In this document: positions 51,375-60,914 of the stretch, one piece after another
Layout of the letters: every line of letters starts with the position of its first letter
Position numbering within the stretch: the stretch's first letter is position 1
Source: Epithemia pelagica
Taxonomy: Eukaryota; Bacillariophyta; Bacillariophyceae; Surirellales; Surirellaceae
Direction of reading: 5' to 3'
Length of the DNA stretch: 64,000 nucleotides
NCBI GenBank assembly: GCA_946965045.2
Contig: OX337232.1
Span: 3,472,001 to 3,536,000 of the forward strand
Program-made: the position numbers and the translations under genes
The notes under the pieces: generated by a model
Database searches by the model: none
Told to the model about the DNA's origin: nothing
What the model saw: the letters and a program-made list of their open reading frames with translations, nothing else

Positions 51375-54300
51375 ATGTCCCTTGCCTCTGTGGATTGTTG
51401 CGAAGCTCTGATGAATGATGATGATGATTGTTGCGATTCGGTTGATTGTTCCGAAGATTCGGTTGATTGTTGCAAGGACACCGTCGACCACTACGTCTTC
51501 TTCACCATTTGGGACATGTCACCATCCGATGACAGCTCGTCCATGGACTGCAGTTCCACCAACTCTGGAAACGACAATGATGACACTGACCGGACACCGC
51601 CTATTCCGTTTGACGAATTGCGCCGCATCCTGTCACCCAACAACAATGAACCAACCGCCACCAATCACAACGATAGCGACCACAAGGATGATGACAATGA
51701 ACCATGCACTTGCAACACAGAAACAAAAGAAAAGAAAACAAGCACAAATAATGAAACAGTCTCGATCTGTCGACCTCACAAGGACGATGACAGCTCCACT
51801 GAAAGTGAAGACAACGAAGATGAGTATGCTGATATGCCACCACTTGTGGCACAAAAACTCACACCAGTTGTGGTTGTGGCAAACAAAGACTTACCGAGTT
51901 CGGCAAGTAACAAGGAAGAAGAACAAGAAATGAAAAAGGGAAAGTTGAGTGGATCGCATGCCAAGACACTGTACTTCGACAGGTGGGACGACATCGATAT
52001 GTGGTACGGCAGTGACCACAGTCCCACAGACCAACGTACCTTCTCTAGCGTTGAAGCCAACGCAGCTGTGCACGACAAAAGCTTCGACAGCACCAAGATC
52101 AAGCAGGAGGACGAACAGGATAGTGATGAGAATGCTGGTGGTTTGGACACAACCATGGATACACAAGAAGGATCGCTTATCAGCCATGACAACAGCAGCG
52201 ACCTTACCCACCTCAAGAACCTGCAAGAAGGACTCCTGGACGACTCGAAGCCGCCAGCTCTTCGGCGACCCGAGATCTCACCGGTGACGAACCCGACGCC
52301 ATTGCGCCATGACCAATTCCCGACTCCTGCCACTGAAGCTCTCGAGCAGTGGACTCGAGGTTTTGTACCTCGGCCACGTCCACGTGATCCACGCATCTCC
52401 ATCGAGCAAGAAGCCAACACAGCAAAAAGAGACGGAATGAGGTACGAAAGGGCGCAGTACACGGTGTACGCTCTTCGACACCAAGAACCAGAACTTACCG
52501 TGGCTGTCGCCTACCAGCGAGTCAAGGACGAAGAATGGTTCGTGGGATGGTTCATTGATGGAACCAGAATCCCGAACCATCCGAATCCAGCTCCCGTCTG
52601 GCCCGAGATGAGTGTGCACTCAACTCCTCTTCCTTGCCTTCTTCGCTCTCGAATCATGGAGCACCGACCCATTGACCAGAAATATGATCAATTTGTCTCG
52701 TTCTTGAATCAGAGTAACGCCACGCCTTCTCCCGTGAATATTTCCGATCCACCGCCCGTCGATCTACATTCAAGAAGCGCAGCGTGTGAGACCTTGGAGA
52801 ACATGGCTGATGAATCTGTCTCATCCACCTCTTTCGTCGACAACAGTCAACTTGGTGCACTGTACGTACCAACAGATACCAGCGAAACCGACGACGACTC
52901 TAGGACCAAAAAGCGCAGCGAAAATCCATTTGCAAAATACTATGCCTGCGCTGCCATGGTGGATCTCGACGACACCACAAACTTGCAAGGAGACGATGCT
53001 GCAGAAAATGAAGCCGAACTGGCTCGCCATCCTGACACCATGGATGAGCTGATCACAAGTGCGGCCGACCACTTATGGTTTTTGTATGCTGAGTATTCCC
53101 ATGCAGCTGACCCGGGACTCAAAGATCTTTTGACTCTTCGGATTCAAAATACCCGTCGCATGATTCGCGACATGTGGTATTTTATTCTTGAGTGCGAACA
53201 AACACCAGGATCGCCCTACGAACATGCGGGATTGAGTCTCGTACATGATGTAGCCTATGAACTGACGAAATGTGGACCAATTTCACCACCGAGGTACAAC
53301 TTGGATCGCCCCTGTCTTACGGTCACTCCCGATCGAGTCTCTTCTAATGACTCCATCTCTACTGTGACTGTTGACCAAGACAGGTCCTATCCTACAGATG
53401 ACCACGCGAAGGTTTATATGGCTGCCTTTGACATGTCATACACCGAGTCAACCCGCCGTGATCGCCCTTACGTGACTCCGCCACGCGCTCCCGCGCCTGT
53501 CGACACTACTGTTGACTCAAGATCCCTGCGCCGTCACATGTTACGTGCTAGCTTCATCACGTTGGTTGTGGTGGTACCCAGTGTCCTCTATCTTCTGCCA
53601 TCACCCCAACCCTCCACCTATGCAACTACAGTCTTCACAGACGGAATGGCCTCTCTCATGTCTAGCTTTGGCTACTACTGGATGGGAACCAAGACTTTAT
53701 TTTATGGACTATGGGCTTTGCTCTGGAGCGTTTTGGCCCATCCATCATGCCAACCTGCCTTCTTTTCTTGGCTTTCCTGCTGGATTGTTGTTTTGATCTT
53801 GCTTCCCAAGACCATTTCACCCGTGACAGGCCATCCTTCTCCTTTGTTCAACTCCACATCGACACCTTCCGTCCATCATTTCCGTGCCACTCTCCATCCG
53901 GTACCTCCGCCCTCTTCTACCTTATCATCTGGTGGATTGTGGAGTGTGGTGAGCAATGGACTGGCCTATGCAATGAGCCGCCGTTTCCCGCTCATTTACA
54001 TCCGTTTGATTGTTGGGTCGTTTTGTAAGTTGTTGCATCTGGACTCTTTTGGGTCCACTCACGCTGCTCCTCCGTGTGCACCAGTCAGTACCCGTCCGAA
54101 AAGAGGGAAGAACACTGCATTCCCTTTGAATCACCCTCGTGTCAAGCGAAAGCCGTCGTTTCGATCCGTGACTTCTTCACCGGCACACAAACGAGCACGT
54201 ATGCGACAACGGATGCCGCGACCAATCCCTCTCCGTCGTCGCACAACTCCGTACAACAACAACAACAACTCAGCACGTACCAGGTTTAATCCACCCATGG

Positions 54301-57300
54301 GAACCCGCAGCTCTGTGATTCCCACGAATAGCTACCAGCGCTTCCATTACAACAACCGAACCTCGTTCACGACGCCCAATCGTCGTAACAGAAACACCGA
54401 TAACCACTCACCCACTCGAAGTGAAGCCTTGAGGAGCAACCGACAGTCATCAACCCCAAGACAAGTCTTTGGTTTGACTGCATACCTTGAGGAACTCCGC
54501 TCCCTCAACGCCTTTCAAGTCTTGGGGAACACACGCAACTACGACTCATGGAGGTACATCACTCCTGCTGGCTTGGAAGCGTGCCTTCAGGATCCAATGG
54601 CCTTGAGGAGCGCAATGCCGAATGACGCGTCTTATCCCATCATCTGGGATAGTGGCGCCAGCATCTCCATCACCAACAACGAAAAAGACTTCGTGGGCAA
54701 GATCGAACCACTACCAAACTTCAAGGTGAAAGGCATCGCCAATCGCATGAAAGCGATTGGCCGCGGAGAGGTCTTGTGGAGCATCCTTGATTCTTCTGGG
54801 AACATCCGACAACTTCGAATTCCTGCTTTCCTGGTACCCAAGACAAGTGTCAGACTGTTATCGACACAGAGTTTGCTTCAGACGTATGACGGAGAAAAGA
54901 TTGTGCAAGACGGTAAAACATTGGTACTCACCGGTTTACCTGAAGACACAACACGAACACAAGTCACTGTCGTTGTGAATCCGCAAAACAATCTCCCAAT
55001 GTCGTACGGTTACAACCATGAGGAAGTAACCAAGAGTTCGCATGCTCTCAACACAATCGTCAACGAAACATCAGAACAAAACAAGAATCTTAGTGAGACA
55101 CAGAAGGAACTGGTACGTTGGCATCTTCGCCTTGGGCACCTATCGTTTCGTCGAATCCAGTTCATTATGAGAACTGGAATTCTCGCAAAAACTGAGCAAC
55201 AGCGTCGTTTGCACACAAAAGCAGCATCACTCACCGACTTACCTCTTTGTGCAGCGTGTCAATATGGAAAACAAAAGAGACGTCCATCGCCTGGAACCTT
55301 GAGTTCCATTGTAAAAGACAGACGGGGAATAACAAAAGCCGGAAATCTTTACCCTGGTCAGTGTGTAAGCGTAGATCACTTTGTATGCTCCACTAAAGGA
55401 CGCTTATTTACATCCCGAGACAAGTCAAAATCTTCCGACCTGTACATGGGCGGCGCAATCTTTGTAGACCACGCTTCGGGGTACACCTGGATTGGGTTCC
55501 AGAGTCATCTAAACACCCATGAGACCCTACGAGTAAAAGACTCATTCGAACTTTTCTGTAGAGATGTGGGAGTTGTGCCCCTACAGTACCTAACTGACAA
55601 TGGCTCTGCCTTTACATCGGCTAAATATACGGAGTCCCTACAAAATTTTGCACAAACTTATCGATTTGCGGGAGTTGGGGCACATCACCATGCCGGTATA
55701 GCCGAACGAGCAATACAAACCATTATGTCTATAGCAAGAACGATGATGCTACACGCGGCCATACAATGGCCCGAAATGGCTGATCCTTCTCTATGGCCAA
55801 TGGCAGTCGCACATGCAACTTTCTTAAGTAACCATGTCCCAAGCCTCGACACGGGCATAAGTCCCCATGACTTGTTTACACGAACAAGATGGGAGCAGCG
55901 GAAATTCCATGACTTACATGTGTGGGGTTGTCCCGTCTATGTATTGGACAAAGCCATGGCTGACGGTAAGAAGCTTCCACGATGGAAGCCCCGCTCCACG
56001 CGAGGAATTCTCATGGGCCTAAGTACCCGTCATGCTACAACTGTACCACTGGTACTCAACCCCAATACGGGGTATATTACCCCTCAATTCCACGTTGTCT
56101 TCGACGACTGGTTTAGTACAATTGCCACATCCGTTGAAGACCTTCCTGACCTTACCAGTCACGAATGGGACCGACTTTTTGGTGACTCACCCTACCAATA
56201 CATTGAGGACGATGATGATCTAGACTATGAGTCTCCAGCTCCACATGATGTTCTACATCATTCCGACTTTGGCAACAAACAGACCACTGTAACTCGATCT
56301 ATTGAGACTCACGACCCCCCTTCCGTCCTCCCTAGTCATTCTAACTCTCCTGGTATCTACCCTCTTAATACTCCTGGCTCTGCTCCAGGCGAGAAACCGG
56401 TGCCGTTGTCAGAGGGAGTAACCCCTCTTTCTCCATCGACGCCCCTTTCTCAGAGGGAAACAGTCCGTACCACTCCTACCAAACTACCTACTATCGCAGA
56501 GCAACCTTCTCCTATGACCCCTTCTTTGCCTGCACCCCCTTCTTTCGAGCCATCCACTCCTCAGAGGGAGCAACCACAATCGCCTCGCATCCCTACTCCA
56601 GCTCCCACACCTGGTCCAACTATGGTGTCTAGGCGTTCCGGACGAACTATTCGACCGCCCAAACGCTATGTACAAGACCTATGTAGTTTCCCAGCCTCTG
56701 TCCAGTCTAGTGACCTTCTCTCCATGATGAAAGCTTCCTTATCAGATCCTGACACCCTCAGTTATGATGAAGCTATGCGAGATAAGGATCTCACCAAGTG
56801 GCAGGCTGCAGCCAGCAAAGAAATCCGAGAACTAGAAGAAAAGGGAACATGGGTAGAGGTGCAGCAGAGTGAAGCAACTACGCGAATTTTACCCGGTACC
56901 TGGGTGTTTAAACGCAAAAGAACCCCTGACGGAGAAATTTCCAAGTTCAAAGCACGATATTGCGTTCGCGGTGACCTCCAGGAGTCAGAGCAAGAGAACT
57001 ATTCCCCTGTAGTCAACTGGAGTACTATTCGCATTGTACTCACCCTCAGTCTGATTCTAGGATGGGAACTTGCATGCATTGACTTCAATAATGCTTTCGT
57101 GCAAGCCACTTTGAATGAACCCGTATGGATCCATCTGCCTAGAGGATTTCGATCATCGTTAAAAGGAACTACATGCCTTAGGTTGGTCAAAAGCCTCTAT
57201 GGATTGTCATCGGCACCTAGACTGTGGTATGACCACCTAATACAGGCCCTCAAGGAAGACGGATTCCAAATGAGTAAACACGACCAATGTTTACTGTACA

Positions 57301-58325
57301 AGGAAAACATAATCATCTTTCTATGGGTAGACGACTGTGGAGTGTGCGCACCTACAATTACCTTAATTGACGAACTAGTTGAACGATTGAAGAAAAAGGG
57401 CTTATCACTGGAAAAAGAAGGAAATTTCACCAATTATTTGGGGATCAACTTTGTCCGAGATGAAAAGACCAATTCGATCACCATGACTCAAAAGGAACTT
57501 ATCAACAAGGTAATTGACGCTACCAATATGCAGGACTGCAACCCGAATTGGACCCCTGCTACACAATTAGCATTGGGAAGCGATCCTGATGGGGAACCCA
57601 TGAAAGAGAAATGGCAATACAGCTCTATCGTGGGAATGTTACTGTACCTTGCAACTAACACCCGACCAGATATAGCCTTCGCTGTGAGCCAAGTAGCACG
57701 ATTCAACTCTAATCCGAAGAAATCACATGCGGCAGCAGTGAAAACTATAGTGCGCTATCTAGCACGCACCAAGGATAAAGGAACCATCTTTACGCCAACT
57801 AAAGATTTCAAGCTAGATTGCTATGTAGACGCCGATTTCGCAGGACTACATGGAAGGGAGCCTCAAGACAACCAAGTAAGTGCTAAGTCCAGGACTGGTT
57901 ACATTCTTAGCTTTTGTGGGTGTCCTCTTATTTGGCGGTCGCAGCTACAATCATCAGTTGCACTAAGTACCCTCCAAGCCGAGTACCACGCTCTCTCCCA
58001 AGCCATGCGAAGTGTGATAGCTACGAGACGCGTGATAGAGGAACTTCTAGCAAACCTAGACCTGCCATTTGAGAAGCTGACCATCTTCTCTGAAGTATTT
58101 GAAGACAATACAGGTGCCTTCTATCTTGCAACTAAGCAAAGATTGACACCTAGGACAAAACACTTCAACACGTACTTACACTTCTTCTGGGAACATGTAG
58201 GTGATCACCCAGGCGGAGTGAAGGTAAGCATGGTAGGAACCGAGGAACAAAGGGCAGATTATTTCACCAAGTGCCAAACTCGGGAACTCTTCGAAAAGTG
58301 CCGTAAGCTCAATCAAGGATGCTAA
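51375..58325 (+). CDS. Pol of copia element 3 with membrane-spanning N-terminal extension (~2,316 aa)
   Basis: Open from 51333, first ATG 51375. Residues ~1-470 are very acidic with CC pairs and repeated VDCCxD. A conserved-looking patch (AYQRVKDEEWFVGWFIDGTR) follows. At ~715-830 there are three to four hydrophobic segments (ITLVVVVPSVLYLLP; FYGLWALLWSVLA; FFSWLSCWIVVLILLP), then an Arg/Lys-rich stretch. From ~1090 it is a standard Pol: protease WDSGASISI; integrase HHCC (HLRLGHLS, CAACQYGK) with Asp in SVDHFVC, Asp in YLTDNGSAF and Glu in AGIAERAIQ; RT with CIDFNNAFVQA and FLWVDDCG; RNase H with YVDADFAG, LQAEYHALSQ and FEDNTGA. The extension is absent from ordinary copia Pol. Expression needs stop readthrough, reinitiation or a separate transcript. 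Confidence 0.92.
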   Translation: MSLASVDCCEALMNDDDDCCDSVDCSEDSVDCCKDTVDHYVFFTIWDMSPSDDSSSMDCSSTNSGNDNDDTDRTPPIPFDELRRILSPNNNEPTATNHNDSDHKDDDNEPCTCNTETKEKKTSTNNETVSICRPHKDDDSSTESEDNEDEYADMPPLVAQKLTPVVVVANKDLPSSASNKEEEQEMKKGKLSGSHAKTLYFDRWDDIDMWYGSDHSPTDQRTFSSVEANAAVHDKSFDSTKIKQEDEQDSDENAGGLDTTMDTQEGSLISHDNSSDLTHLKNLQEGLLDDSKPPALRRPEISPVTNPTPLRHDQFPTPATEALEQWTRGFVPRPRPRDPRISIEQEANTAKRDGMRYERAQYTVYALRHQEPELTVAVAYQRVKDEEWFVGWFIDGTRIPNHPNPAPVWPEMSVHSTPLPCLLRSRIMEHRPIDQKYDQFVSFLNQSNATPSPVNISDPPPVDLHSRSAACETLENMADESVSSTSFVDNSQLGALYVPTDTSETDDDSRTKKRSENPFAKYYACAAMVDLDDTTNLQGDDAAENEAELARHPDTMDELITSAADHLWFLYAEYSHAADPGLKDLLTLRIQNTRRMIRDMWYFILECEQTPGSPYEHAGLSLVHDVAYELTKCGPISPPRYNLDRPCLTVTPDRVSSNDSISTVTVDQDRSYPTDDHAKVYMAAFDMSYTESTRRDRPYVTPPRAPAPVDTTVDSRSLRRHMLRASFITLVVVVPSVLYLLPSPQPSTYATTVFTDGMASLMSSFGYYWMGTKTLFYGLWALLWSVLAHPSCQPAFFSWLSCWIVVLILLPKTISPVTGHPSPLFNSTSTPSVHHFRATLHPVPPPSSTLSSGGLWSVVSNGLAYAMSRRFPLIYIRLIVGSFCKLLHLDSFGSTHAAPPCAPVSTRPKRGKNTAFPLNHPRVKRKPSFRSVTSSPAHKRARMRQRMPRPIPLRRRTTPYNNNNNSARTRFNPPMGTRSSVIPTNSYQRFHYNNRTSFTTPNRRNRNTDNHSPTRSEALRSNRQSSTPRQVFGLTAYLEELRSLNAFQVLGNTRNYDSWRYITPAGLEACLQDPMALRSAMPNDASYPIIWDSGASISITNNEKDFVGKIEPLPNFKVKGIANRMKAIGRGEVLWSILDSSGNIRQLRIPAFLVPKTSVRLLSTQSLLQTYDGEKIVQDGKTLVLTGLPEDTTRTQVTVVVNPQNNLPMSYGYNHEEVTKSSHALNTIVNETSEQNKNLSETQKELVRWHLRLGHLSFRRIQFIMRTGILAKTEQQRRLHTKAASLTDLPLCAACQYGKQKRRPSPGTLSSIVKDRRGITKAGNLYPGQCVSVDHFVCSTKGRLFTSRDKSKSSDLYMGGAIFVDHASGYTWIGFQSHLNTHETLRVKDSFELFCRDVGVVPLQYLTDNGSAFTSAKYTESLQNFAQTYRFAGVGAHHHAGIAERAIQTIMSIARTMMLHAAIQWPEMADPSLWPMAVAHATFLSNHVPSLDTGISPHDLFTRTRWEQRKFHDLHVWGCPVYVLDKAMADGKKLPRWKPRSTRGILMGLSTRHATTVPLVLNPNTGYITPQFHVVFDDWFSTIATSVEDLPDLTSHEWDRLFGDSPYQYIEDDDDLDYESPAPHDVLHHSDFGNKQTTVTRSIETHDPPSVLPSHSNSPGIYPLNTPGSAPGEKPVPLSEGVTPLSPSTPLSQRETVRTTPTKLPTIAEQPSPMTPSLPAPPSFEPSTPQREQPQSPRIPTPAPTPGPTMVSRRSGRTIRPPKRYVQDLCSFPASVQSSDLLSMMKASLSDPDTLSYDEAMRDKDLTKWQAAASKEIRELEEKGTWVEVQQSEATTRILPGTWVFKRKRTPDGEISKFKARYCVRGDLQESEQENYSPVVNWSTIRIVLTLSLILGWELACIDFNNAFVQATLNEPVWIHLPRGFRSSLKGTTCLRLVKSLYGLSSAPRLWYDHLIQALKEDGFQMSKHDQCLLYKENIIIFLWVDDCGVCAPTITLIDELVERLKKKGLSLEKEGNFTNYLGINFVRDEKTNSITMTQKELINKVIDATNMQDCNPNWTPATQLALGSDPDGEPMKEKWQYSSIVGMLLYLATNTRPDIAFAVSQVARFNSNPKKSHAAAVKTIVRYLARTKDKGTIFTPTKDFKLDCYVDADFAGLHGREPQDNQVSAKSRTGYILSFCGCPLIWRSQLQSSVALSTLQAEYHALSQAMRSVIATRRVIEELLANLDLPFEKLTIFSEVFEDNTGAFYLATKQRLTPRTKHFNTYLHFFWEHVGDHPGGVKVSMVGTEEQRADYFTKCQTRELFEKCRKLNQGC

Positions 58326-58374
58326 ACTGAGTCTACGGCATGTCGTAATTCCCCAATCACTCCATGAGAGGGAG

Positions 58375-59154
58375 AGTTAAAGTACGGCTAGTTATAGACC
58401 TAGAACTACCTTTCGAAGAACAACACCTAGACTCTATGAGAGTACACGTCTACCATGACATAGCTGTGCCATCTGTCCTGCAAGCTTGTGCGAACACGTG
58501 CGTGGACGGCTGACGAAGCTGAGCCATATGTGTGCCCATGTATGTGACATGTCCGAGCCTGCGGCACAATGTTCCCTCTCTGAATAACCCTGGTGTTTTG
58601 TGATACACATTTACATATGCCCACTACTATCTACGACAGGCAAAAGCCGGACGAGCTCCACTCGGAAGCAAAGTCCAGGCTATGTCTCACCTAAAACATA
58701 CACGTCTCCAACTTACAACAAGATTCACCAAAGGATCATGGATACTTGGTTCAAGCCAATAGTTCCGCCTCTATCCCTCACAGTTTGAGTGTATGGAACA
58801 GGTTCTATGCACTAAGAGAACAGGTTCCATTAGTCCCTAAACGTAGAGCGTCTGTAGCGCCTTACCTAGAAGTCAAAGATGTTTCTTCACCGGGCCCAAC
58901 GGTTCGGGAAAAGTAAACTCTTTATGACTGAAAGGAAGTAATGAAAGAGCAATCATGAGTAACAAACACTTTCGATAGAATAAGCTCACTTCTTATAAAA
59001 ACCTGAAAGTTGTAAGCAACCTTTAGGAAGGAGTCAACTATACTAACCTAGTACAAGGTGAGGGCCCCATCGTGTACCGAGTGAACTGGTTGACTACAGA
59101 AGTTCAGAGCACTAACCATCACGTCTTACGTTAGTTTTTCTACATACATCAAGT
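58375..59154 (+). repeat. 3' LTR of copia element 3
   Basis: 780 bp, about four differences from the 5' LTR by eye (one at its position 12, others near 58790, 58960 and 59040). Confidence 0.93.
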
Positions 59155-59355
59155 TTGGGCCATGTTTGTGGAAAGGTCGCGGTTATGGGCAAAATTTTAG
59201 TGAAGCATTTTCCTCTAGGTTAGAGGACCGTAATAGTGACTCTTTATGTTTTTAAGAGTCTGAGATGAACAAAGAAAAAGAGCTAAGGGACCTAATGGCC
59301 TAAGAAGATCGGGAAAATATCAGGATGCACTTCCATCTTTGCCCCGGCCCTTACT

Positions 59356-59657
59356 ATGAGGACAACGGCCTTGGGATTGTTGCCGCATCAAATTCGAGGA
59401 TCGGTCGTGACCTATACCATCATGACACCAACGGTACCGGCCTTTGGTCATTGTACCGCCTGTGCCCGACCCGTGATTGACGCCTATTTGGCCAATCCCA
59501 TTGACTTGGTCGAGCAAACCTGTGCGGCCTCATCGCGTCCCAATTCTTGGAAGACTTGGTGGGCTGGACGGAATTTCGGACCCAAGCCACGGCGCAAATC
59601 GATGAATTGCTTATTGACGATGACGACGACGATGCCGATTTGTGGGATGCCGAGTAG
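59356..59657 (+). pseudogene. Truncated duplicate of the ATG7 3' end
   Basis: Matches ATG7 from about 33749 to its stop. It keeps ALGLLPHQIRGSVVTYT and FGHCTACARPVIDAY, then shifts frame after AASS (an extra base near 59540) and, in the new frame, still ends DDDDADLWDAE-stop at 59657. It lacks the adenylation domain and catalytic Cys. The downstream flank (to about 60010) is duplicated too, so this is a DNA-level duplication, not a retrocopy. Confidence 0.88.
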
Positions 59658-60010
59658 AAAGTACGCACGAACGAGACACTAGATTAGACTGCTTGAGGAT
59701 GTTTGCAGTCGAATAAAGGCGATATGGGACGATATGCGGAGCCTAGCTAGGTAAGCTCACCCTTTTTGGATAATCCATGACCACGGTGGAAGGGAAGTTC
59801 GACAGCATGTTTTGCAACTTGCTCTGCATCTTAACAGAGGGAGAGAGAGAGAGAGACAAACTGAAGAGAGTTACAGAGCCTATACGTTGCTCAGGCGCTC
59901 TTTGGATAGTCTACACCCAAAGGTTGCTGGAGCCTTTTCGTCTGAAGTGTGTATCTTTTCGTTAGGTGGCTATGCATACATGGATGCTCTGCTTCTTTTC
60001 GCGATGATGG
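59366..60010. repeat. Second copy of the ATG7 3' segment
   Basis: Counterpart of 33745-34490, with a deletion of the part corresponding to ~34200-34290. Confidence 0.75.
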
Positions 60011-60914
60011 CCAAAGAAGAGGAGGAGGAAGCAGAGTTGCAGGAGACTAAAACTACCTAGGTAGGTACGTCAGTAGTCGCCCTATGCTACAGTTGAAAGA
60101 AGAGTTGAAAGTGATTTCTACTGTAGAGCCCTTTTTCGTTTCGGTTGGTGCATGTCTGAACAATGGTGCACTATCTTGGCTGTGCACACATGGATGCTGC
60201 TTCCTTCTTCTTCCTCCTCCTCTTTCGAAAGCGGGGAGACTCAGGATCCTGCTCAAGACATTTTCTTACTACATTGTATTGTCGTTGCCGTGTAGTCCGC
60301 CACAAACAGTGCACGCAACGATCTTGATCCGTGTGTCCCCCAAGTTGGTCTTGATGGGTGTCAGGTTCGAACCCAGATGGTGGCGCCCCAATGAATGAGC
60401 CTCGGGGACGCTTGGATTCGCGGAAGCACTTCCGATGGATTGCCCTCCGACATGCGACAGACACTTTTCTGCGACACGAATGCTTCAATCAAGTGTCAAG
60501 AACAGGAACGGGACATTTGTTCAGCCAATCCGATGCAATGAATTTGGCGATGCTCGATGAATTGTTTCGAACAGCTGTTGGATCCGGAACGGATAGGCTA
60601 TACGCCCAAGCGCACTGCGAATTCCTTCGAGGATCGAAGAAGTGTTTCTCGCGGATCGATCTGCGCATCTCGGCGCGTCTGGACGGCGAGAAACTGTTGA
60701 TTGTAGTGTAGAGCGGGGGGCCTCTTGCCCAGACCCGAACGCGCACAGCGCACAGAGCAGTTGTTCGAGTTTCGAAAGGCTTCATGATTTATTGCCTTCG
60801 GGTTGTAAAAAGGATGAGGGGCCTGTCATCAACCAGGCAAGTGTTCTCATAAAACAAAACGTCAACCAAAAACAATTCGAAGCAACCTTCCTCTGCTTAC
60901 CATTTGCAAACATT
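60011..60914. other. Upstream region of the coiled-coil protein gene
   Basis: Mostly without a clear gene. One frame from ATG 60391 to 60711 (106 codons; RKHFRWIALRHATDTFLRHE, AMLDELFRTAVGSGTDRL) may be coding but is not recognised and lies in another frame from the gene that follows. A GGTTCGAACCC word at 60364 looks like a tRNA T-loop but no tRNA folds around it. Confidence 0.35.

Larger units (their letters stand above)
48613..59154 (+). mobile_element. Ty1/copia LTR retrotransposon 3, 10.5 kb, with Pol extension
   Basis: Two 780 bp LTRs differ at about four positions by eye. TTGGG is duplicated at 48608-48612 and 59155-59159. Gag and Pol are separate frames divided by one stop codon. The element is nearly twice the usual copia length, mostly because of long LTRs and ~3.3 kb of extra coding sequence before the protease. 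The purine run GAGAGGGAG precedes the 3' LTR. Confidence 0.95.

Noticed and set aside
51601-52462. Antisense frames of 70-230 codons over the copia element 3 pol
   Set aside because: They mirror the acidic, biased codon composition of the sense frame and have no domain.
53512-54028. A separate small membrane protein gene in another frame inside copia element 3
   Set aside because: The hydrophobic segments belong to the continuous Pol frame; the overlapping frames are by-products of its codons.
60350-60390. tRNA gene suggested by GGTTCGAACCC and GTGGCG / CGCCAC pairing
   Set aside because: The T-stem has a central mismatch, no D-arm or anticodon arm fits on either strand, and an 88 nt span would need an unsupported variable arm.
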